DNA of 64,000 bases from Acanthosoma haemorrhoidale. Its lineage: Eukaryota; Arthropoda; Insecta; Hemiptera; Acanthosomatidae. The stretch is taken from the NCBI GenBank assembly GCA_930367205.1, contig OV884012.1, positions 148,009,405-148,073,404 on the forward strand, in the 5' to 3' direction. Positions 58,617 to 64,000 of the stretch are shown here, piece by piece. A program made the translations under genes and the position numbers. Numbering within the stretch: the stretch's first letter is position 1; each line of letters begins with the position of its first letter. The notes below the pieces were generated by a model. It was given only the letters and a program-made list of their open reading frames with translations. It had not been told where the DNA came from and ran no database searches.

Positions 58617-61600
58617 ATGGTGGTAAGGCTGCTGCAAATTAATCTGCACCACTGTATTGCAGCATGTGGTGTTCTGCAGCAGTATGTGAGAGGTAAGGAT
58701 ATTGATATCATTCTAATACAAGAACCTTACCTGTATAAGGGCAGGATGGGGGGGCTGGCGATGCGTGGGTATGAGATTATTTCTGTACCCACGCGTGCCA
58801 GAGCCTGTATCCTGCATAAGAGCAGTCTTAAAATGCTGCCTCTATGGCAATATTGTTCTAGAGATTTAGCAGCAGCTCAAATGGCCCTTAACGAGGGAAA
58901 TCAAGGTGGGAGGTTGACGATTGCATCTGTCTACCTCCCATATGAAGAAGAAGTCCCGACCGAGGCACTTAGTAAGCTAACGGAAGGGACTGGCCTAAGG
59001 GGCGAGCTTATAGCATCGCTTGACGCGAACGCTCACCATCAGCTCTGGGGGAGCAAGAACAACAACCAGAGAGGTGAGTGTTTAGTAGAGTACATAACTA
59101 GTAATGACCTAGACATTCTAAACAGAGGCAATATTGCCACTTTTAACAATAGAATCAGATCTGAGGTCATTGACATAACCCTTAGCACACGCACTATAAG
59201 CCTAAGGGTTAAAGGCTGGCACGTCTCTGAAGAAGAGTCATGCTCAGATCATAGATACATTAGATTTGATCTAAGTGGTAACATCACGTCCGAAGCTGTG
59301 TATAGGAATCCCAAACTTACAAACTGGGAAACCTACTATACACAGCTTGAGGAGGAGGTCAAATGCTGTCCTAGAGTGGTGAGTAGCAACTGGCATTTGG
59401 AACATTTAAACTCAACATTGACTGAGGCAATAATTAAGTCATACACTGATAATAACACTGTATGTAATGTTAGATCCAACAGGAACTGTCCCTGGTGGAA
59501 CAATAAACTTGGCAAGTTAAGAGCTCTTACACGTAAACTCTTTAACGCGGCCAAAAGATCAGGCAGATGGGACACTTATAAACGTGCACTCACTGATTAT
59601 AACAAAGAAGTCAGAAAGGCTAAAAGAAGGGCGTGGAAGAAATTTTGTAGCGAAATAAACGATACAACTTCCATGTTTAGAGTAAATAGGATCTTATCCA
59701 AGCAGTCTGACAGGGGAGTATTGGGCTCCGTCAGGGTGGGAGGGGGCTATACGGATTCTGAGGAGGGAACCCTCGGTGCCCTGGAGCGCGCGCATTTTCC
59801 TGGCTGCGGACTGATGGATACGATTAATAATGACCCTACCAACTGTGAACACACTGGTTGCAAGGGTAACTGGGCAGAAGCAAATAAAATTGTCAATTCT
59901 GCAAGAGTGGAGTGGGCAATCAATTCTTTTGCTCCCTTCAAATCACCTGGTACTGATGGGATTTTCCCAGCCTTGCTACAAAAAGGCCTACCAGTAATTA
60001 GGCCCCTTATACTTACCTTGTTAAAGGGAAGCTTGGCACTGAGCTATATTCCAGTAAGCTGGAGGATGGCAAAAGTGTGTTACATACCAAAACCTGGGAA
60101 AGAGTCCTATGACGAACCCAAGTCTTACAGACCAATATGTCTGACTTCTTTTTTGATGAAGACCTTGGAAAAGGTCATAGACAGACATATTAGGGATGGA
60201 ATACTGGTAGAACGACCGCTCCATAGCGCTCAATTCGCTTACCAGGCAGGAAAATCATGTGAAATTGCTCTCCACCACCTGGTTTCCAGGATTGAGAGAT
60301 CCCTAGTTCACAAAGAAATAATGGTAGGCATCTTTGTTGATATAGAAGGTGCCTTTGATCGCACACCCTATAACACTATGGCATCGGCCTTAGAAAGAAA
60401 GGGGATTAGTTCCTTAGCCTCTAGCTGGATAAACACCATGCTAGAGAATAGGATTTTACAATCACAATTGGGACAAACCAAACTGTGGATGAAGCCAGTA
60501 GGAGGATGTCCACAGGGAGGGGTGTTATCTCCATTACTGTGGTGTTTGGTCGTTGACTCATTGTTAACAAACCTAAACTCTGCAGGGTTCTACGCACAGG
60601 GATATGCTGATGACATTGCTGTGCTCATAGGGGGCAAGTTCTCAGAAACCATTTCTGAGCTGCTTTCCGCATCGATGGATCTTTTGAGGGATTGGTGTGA
60701 AAAGAATGGTTTAGGAATCAATCCCCAGAAGATAAATCTCTGTATCTTCACTAACAAAAGAAATGCTATAGTTAGACCACCCTATATAGGGGGGACACAG
60801 GTAAGCATTTGTAGTGAGGTAAAGCATCTAGGGGTTACTCTGGATAGTAAATTGGACTGGTCCAAACACATCAGGAATACTACTATGAAGGCACTTCGAT
60901 GCCTCTATGCATGTAAAAGGGCTGTGGGTAGGACCTGGGGACTACAACCCAGAATGTTATTCTGGCTATATACCGCAGCAGTGAGACCAATGGTGCTCTA
61001 TGCCTCTATGGTGTGGTGGCACAGAGGTAGCATTAGTAAAAATAAAACTTTGCTTGGCAAATTACAGAGGCTCTCATGTCTTATGATTACTGGTGCCATG
61101 AGTACAACTCCTACTGCTGCAATGGAAGTCTTATTGAACTTGAATCCACTGCACATAGAAGTAGAAGCGCAAGCCTTGAACGTGGCTTACAGACTTGCGA
61201 AATCAGGAACAAGATCCAAAGTCATGACTCACATGGGGCATGGGAACTTGTTCAGAAGAATTGATGAGGACGAGGTGCTGTCAATGCACTCTGACCTACA
61301 AGTTAAGAAACACACAGACGTCTTATACTGTGCGGTAAACACAAAGACCAAACCACATAAACTGTGTAATGGGATTAATTGCTATACAGACGGCTCACTA
61401 ACAGAAAACGGATCAGGGGCCGGCATATGGAGGAAAGATAAACCAGAATCTGGGATTTCTATTCCTTTAGGTAGACACACCTCGGTCTTTCAGGCCGAAG
61501 TGATGGCGATCAATGTCTGTACCCAAACCTTAATTGGGGAGGGTGTAAGAAACAGACTGATCACAATTTTCACGGATAGCCAGGCTGCAATTGGCGCCCT

Positions 61601-62216
61601 GAGAAGCTATACGACCAGATCTTATTTGGTTGAGGAGTGCAAAAACAACCTAAACACACTCTCGCTAGCCAATAAGGTTAGAATCGACTGGGTGCCAGGA
61701 CACACAGGCATCACAGGCAATGAGAAGGCAGATGGCCTTGCAAGGGTGGGCTCAGAACAGACACCTCTTGCACCTGAACCCATATGTGGTATCAGCCTCA
61801 GCTACGCTAAAAGGCGTATAAAATTAGCTTTAGAGGACAGGGCAAGACTCTCTTGGAGAGAAACTAAGAAACAGGAACACTCGAAACTGTTTCTTGATGG
61901 ACCCTGTAAGAGAAGAAGCTCAGCACTTCTATCAATGGACAGGTGGACACTCAAAAGTGTGACAGGACTCTATACAGGTCACTGTCGGTTAAATAAACAC
62001 CTCTTTAATTTGGGGATAGTTGGATCACCAATCTGCAGATTCTGCAAGAAAGAGGGAGAAACGGCACGTCATATAATATGTGACTGTGATAACCTAGCTA
62101 GAAGGCGATACCTTCACTTTGGTAGTGATCGCATTGTAGACCCCAAACTATGTGAACTGATCGATCCATTCGGTATCCTCAGATTTGCAAGGGCCGTGGG
62201 CCTGTCACATATATAG
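58617..62216 (+). CDS. LOA-like ORF2: endonuclease / reverse transcriptase / RNase H
   Basis: 1199 aa, uninterrupted. Residues 1-225 form an APE-type endonuclease with LQINLHH (Asn9), QEPY (Glu36), SLDANAHH (Asp136, Asn138), IDITL (Asp186) and SDHRYI (Asp211, His212). Residues about 430-720 form the RT: FKSPGTDGIF, PKSYRPICLTSF, GIFVDIEGAFD (Asp575), GGCPQGGVLSPLLW and the catalytic YADD (663-666). Residues about 918-1045 form RNase H with CYTDGS (Asp925), AEVMAI (Glu961), TDSQAA (Asp987) and NEKADGLA (Asp1039); all four acids are present. A C-x2-C-x8-H-x4-C motif (Cys1140, Cys1143, His1152, Cys1157) lies near the end. Every expected catalytic residue is intact, supporting target-primed reverse transcription. 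Start ATG 58617 is in TGATCATG, suggesting reinitiation after ORF1. Confidence 0.95.
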   Translation: MVVRLLQINLHHCIAACGVLQQYVRGKDIDIILIQEPYLYKGRMGGLAMRGYEIISVPTRARACILHKSSLKMLPLWQYCSRDLAAAQMALNEGNQGGRLTIASVYLPYEEEVPTEALSKLTEGTGLRGELIASLDANAHHQLWGSKNNNQRGECLVEYITSNDLDILNRGNIATFNNRIRSEVIDITLSTRTISLRVKGWHVSEEESCSDHRYIRFDLSGNITSEAVYRNPKLTNWETYYTQLEEEVKCCPRVVSSNWHLEHLNSTLTEAIIKSYTDNNTVCNVRSNRNCPWWNNKLGKLRALTRKLFNAAKRSGRWDTYKRALTDYNKEVRKAKRRAWKKFCSEINDTTSMFRVNRILSKQSDRGVLGSVRVGGGYTDSEEGTLGALERAHFPGCGLMDTINNDPTNCEHTGCKGNWAEANKIVNSARVEWAINSFAPFKSPGTDGIFPALLQKGLPVIRPLILTLLKGSLALSYIPVSWRMAKVCYIPKPGKESYDEPKSYRPICLTSFLMKTLEKVIDRHIRDGILVERPLHSAQFAYQAGKSCEIALHHLVSRIERSLVHKEIMVGIFVDIEGAFDRTPYNTMASALERKGISSLASSWINTMLENRILQSQLGQTKLWMKPVGGCPQGGVLSPLLWCLVVDSLLTNLNSAGFYAQGYADDIAVLIGGKFSETISELLSASMDLLRDWCEKNGLGINPQKINLCIFTNKRNAIVRPPYIGGTQVSICSEVKHLGVTLDSKLDWSKHIRNTTMKALRCLYACKRAVGRTWGLQPRMLFWLYTAAVRPMVLYASMVWWHRGSISKNKTLLGKLQRLSCLMITGAMSTTPTAAMEVLLNLNPLHIEVEAQALNVAYRLAKSGTRSKVMTHMGHGNLFRRIDEDEVLSMHSDLQVKKHTDVLYCAVNTKTKPHKLCNGINCYTDGSLTENGSGAGIWRKDKPESGISIPLGRHTSVFQAEVMAINVCTQTLIGEGVRNRLITIFTDSQAAIGALRSYTTRSYLVEECKNNLNTLSLANKVRIDWVPGHTGITGNEKADGLARVGSEQTPLAPEPICGISLSYAKRRIKLALEDRARLSWRETKKQEHSKLFLDGPCKRRSSALLSMDRWTLKSVTGLYTGHCRLNKHLFNLGIVGSPICRFCKKEGETARHIICDCDNLARRRYLHFGSDRIVDPKLCELIDPFGILRFARAVGLSHI

Positions 62217-62296
62217 GACAGGGACATGGACGGCGCACAATAGGTCTCACTGAGGCCGCGGTGCACAAATGCCGGAACAAAATAATAATAATAATA
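62217..62296 (+). other. LOA-like 3' UTR and (TAA)n tail
   Basis: An 80-nt GC-rich UTR (ggacggcgcacaataggtct, ggccgcggtgcac) is followed by a short run of TAA/AAT triplets. No AATAAA signal precedes the tail, as in I-type elements, where the triplet repeat replaces poly-A. Confidence 0.7.
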
Positions 62297-62307
62297 ATGT
62301 ATATAAT
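62297..62307 (+). repeat. Right target-site duplication of the LOA-like element
   Basis: atgtatataat directly follows the TAA tail. The join with the tail is slightly ambiguous because of shared A/T bases. Confidence 0.85.
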
Positions 62308-62938
62308 AAGTATAAAAATCCCACTTAATAATGGGATTTTATAAAAAATCTTCATTAAGATCGGATAATAAATACATATGATATTATAATATTTATATTT
62401 TAGTCCAGACATAATTATAAATGTACCTATTGGAAATATTTAAGGACTACATTTGTTTTCAAATCCTACTGTATCTTATAGTTTTTGTAAAACAAAATTT
62501 ATTTGTATACAAAAATGGAATGCTTATCCTTTATACTTCAGGTGAGCTGCTTTTTAAGGGGTTGTGAATTAATGGCAACAACCGAAAAAGCCTGTTGTGT
62601 CGAAGGTATCCAATGAGGAAGTATTTTCTTATCCTTAAACATTTCAAGAAAGAAAAAAATATATCAACTGAAGAAATATCAGCAGATCGGACACAAAAGA
62701 AAATAGAGTAAATGGGAAAGAACGGATAGACGAAATGTATGAATATGTACTGGCAGATGGAAAATTGTTAAGATTTTTTTTGTTAAGAAAAAAACTAGAA
62801 AGTATTCAAAGAAACTACCTACTTTGTTGAGATTGTAGCTATTGTAGAGGAAATGCCAGAATTATTTTTTCAGCATAGCCTGTTATCTTCACAATCGTTT
62901 CGGAATTACGGCAGGGCCTCGACGGAAAGAAAAAAAAT

Positions 62939-63160
62939 ATGATGCGTTGTAAAGAACACATTTTCTTTGACTGGAGGTTTTTTCAGTTTGCCTCGAGAGA
63001 TAAATCTCTGGAGAAACTCGGTAAGGTAGGCCATCTTAAATACCTGTATCTGATTTTGCTTAGTGACCTATTTAAGGAATGCAGGCACACGGATGGTCAG
63101 TGCGATAAATTTTTACTACATTCAGCTTTGATTAAAGCTTCGATATTGCCATCAGGATGA
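62939..63160 (+). other. 73-codon ATG ORF, unassigned
   Basis: ATG 62939 to TGA 63160, reading MMRCKEHIFFDWRFFQFASR, then EKLGKVGHLKYLYLILL. A donor-like CGGTAAGG lies inside it at about 63019, so if it is a real exon the coding part would be shorter. No domain is recognised, and chance is likely. Confidence 0.15.
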
Positions 63161-63287
63161 AAATATATAACAAGTGGTTATATTTTTCAAAGGGGAAGGG
63201 TTAACATGATGGTTCATCGTATCAGAGTAAATATTAGTTTTATTAAAATATTTTATTTCCTGTTTAACACGCAAAAAATAATTAAAG

Positions 63288-63400
63288 CCCTGGGCTGTTT
63301 ATATTGTAACATTGTAATTATGTATTGAATGTGATCATTTATCACAATTATATATCACCCTTTTGCAGTGGGTTGTAATTTTCTTCAAATAAAGATTCAA
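63288..63400 (+). mobile_element. Divergent LINE-B tail
   Basis: ccctgggctgtttatattgt, gatcatttatcacaattata, tgggttgtaattttcttcaa, ataaag: the terminal 110 bp of LINE-B with many changes, including in the hairpin stem. Confidence 0.65.
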
Positions 63401-64000
63401 AAAAAATCGTCTCTTACTCTTGGCATTGAAAGCTGAATTTGTTATGTACGAGGTTCGATTCACATTACGAAAGGATCAACCAATCATCACGTTTTTAGGA
63501 TTTCCCACAGACAATTTCATACAACCGTTCTCTTATTCAGCATAAGTTGAGTAATACGTTAACATCAACTAGAATATGGAGGGATGAACGCCGGTAAGAA
63601 GAGCTTAAAAAGAGTACAATGCTAGCAACAGCCTTATACCAGACACCAGTAATAACTTTTCAACAGGCTGATCGTTTGAACATAATTCATCCGAAAAAAT
63701 GGATAGATAATCACAAGACGGCCAGTGGGGTAAGAAAAACTCAAAGAGGTTCAGAACTGGCTCAATCATGAACGATGATGCAGCTAGGAAATTGAAATTC
63801 AGATGGATATCATGAGAAGTCCACTTCTAAACATATATTATAACTTCATTATTTCTAAATATCGACTAATATTTATTTATTGAACATTAACAAATAGTAT
63901 TCAAGTGATCTTTCTAACAGGCCTAAAAGCTCTGCATCTAGTTAATAAATCATAAGCTTTGTACGTAAACAACTCACTTTTATTTAATGAAATTTAACTT

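Larger units (their letters stand above)
56921..62296 (+). mobile_element. Complete LOA/I-type non-LTR retrotransposon
   Basis: A 5.4-kb element bounded by the 11-bp duplication atgtatataat. It has a 419-bp GC-rich 5' UTR starting ggggggtaaatgggtagggt, ORF1 (57340-58614), ORF2 (58617-62216), an 80-bp 3' UTR and a (TAA)n tail (62282-62296) instead of poly-A. An ORF2 with endonuclease, RT and RNase H, a DUF4780-like ORF1 and a TAA tail are features of the I/LOA group; LOA is my best assignment. Both ORFs are open and the flanks match exactly, so the insertion is recent and the copy may be competent. No second copy is in the window. Confidence 0.9.

Noticed and set aside
57231..58711. Long antisense frames over ORF1 (183, 144, 141, 119 codons)
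   Set aside because: They arise from the GC-rich codon structure of ORF1 on the other strand; most lack an ATG and show no domain.
1..64000. CRISPR arrays, bacterial operons, rRNA genes, viral genomes
   Set aside because: No regularly spaced palindromic repeats, no operon-like gene packing, no rRNA-like conserved words, and no virus genes beyond a decayed LTR-element integrase scrap.

Overview
The window looks like eukaryotic, almost certainly arthropod (insect-type), non-coding DNA. It is AT-rich and has no bacterial-style gene packing. It is full of decayed transposable elements: jockey-like and RTE-like LINEs, mariner-type transposases, a chromovirus/gypsy-type integrase scrap and SINE-like retroposons. 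The only long intact reading frames belong to one non-LTR retrotransposon near the right end. I cannot name the species. A hemipteran or similar TE-rich insect would fit, but that is inference.

Layout. (1) 1-10 kb: LINE scraps, a fold-back repeat at 3.1 kb, a 2-kb element with ~330-bp inverted arms at 5.6-7.6 kb, and at 9.83-10.03 kb a GC-rich patch whose minus strand reads like a host first exon (myristoylation-type N-terminus followed by a GTGAGT donor). (2) 10-30 kb: mostly AT-rich sequence with tandem duplications, an integrase remnant with flanking direct repeats (15.1-16.1 kb), a tail-to-tail pair of LINE-B copies (17.6-19.3 kb), a 32-bp minisatellite (20.5-21.0 kb), an RTE-like LINE scrap (24.6-25.3 kb), a CpG-rich patch (26.7 kb), a tRNA-like SINE head (27.05-27.12 kb) and a compact 647-bp mariner-type element with 81-bp terminal inverted repeats (28.37-29.02 kb). 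(3) 30-56 kb: dense dead LINE copies, two further mariner remnants, a SINE-like family with one copy bounded by a 14-bp target duplication, and a 105-bp inverted repeat enclosing another copy of that SINE. (4) 56.92-62.30 kb: a complete LOA/I-type LINE with both ORFs open and an 11-bp target-site duplication. (5) 62.3-64 kb: little recognisable.

Two dead LINE families recur, and I label them here. LINE-A encodes a jockey-like RT C-terminus (motifs such as RLKL-IYK-VLRP, LTNPV-NT). Its 3' UTR carries two short hairpins. It has two subfamilies, A and A'. LINE-B encodes a jockey-like RT C-terminus (ILKPIWTYGIELWGTAKKSN). It has a long, conserved 3' UTR ending in a hairpin and AATAAAG. About ten LINE-A and fifteen LINE-B pieces occur on both strands, all 5'-truncated and mutated. 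The LOA-like element is the only one that looks capable of making its own machinery: ORF1 would coat the RNA, and ORF2 would nick DNA, reverse-transcribe and remove RNA.

No CRISPR array, rRNA or convincing functional tRNA was seen. Host-gene calls are single-exon guesses and are marked as such.
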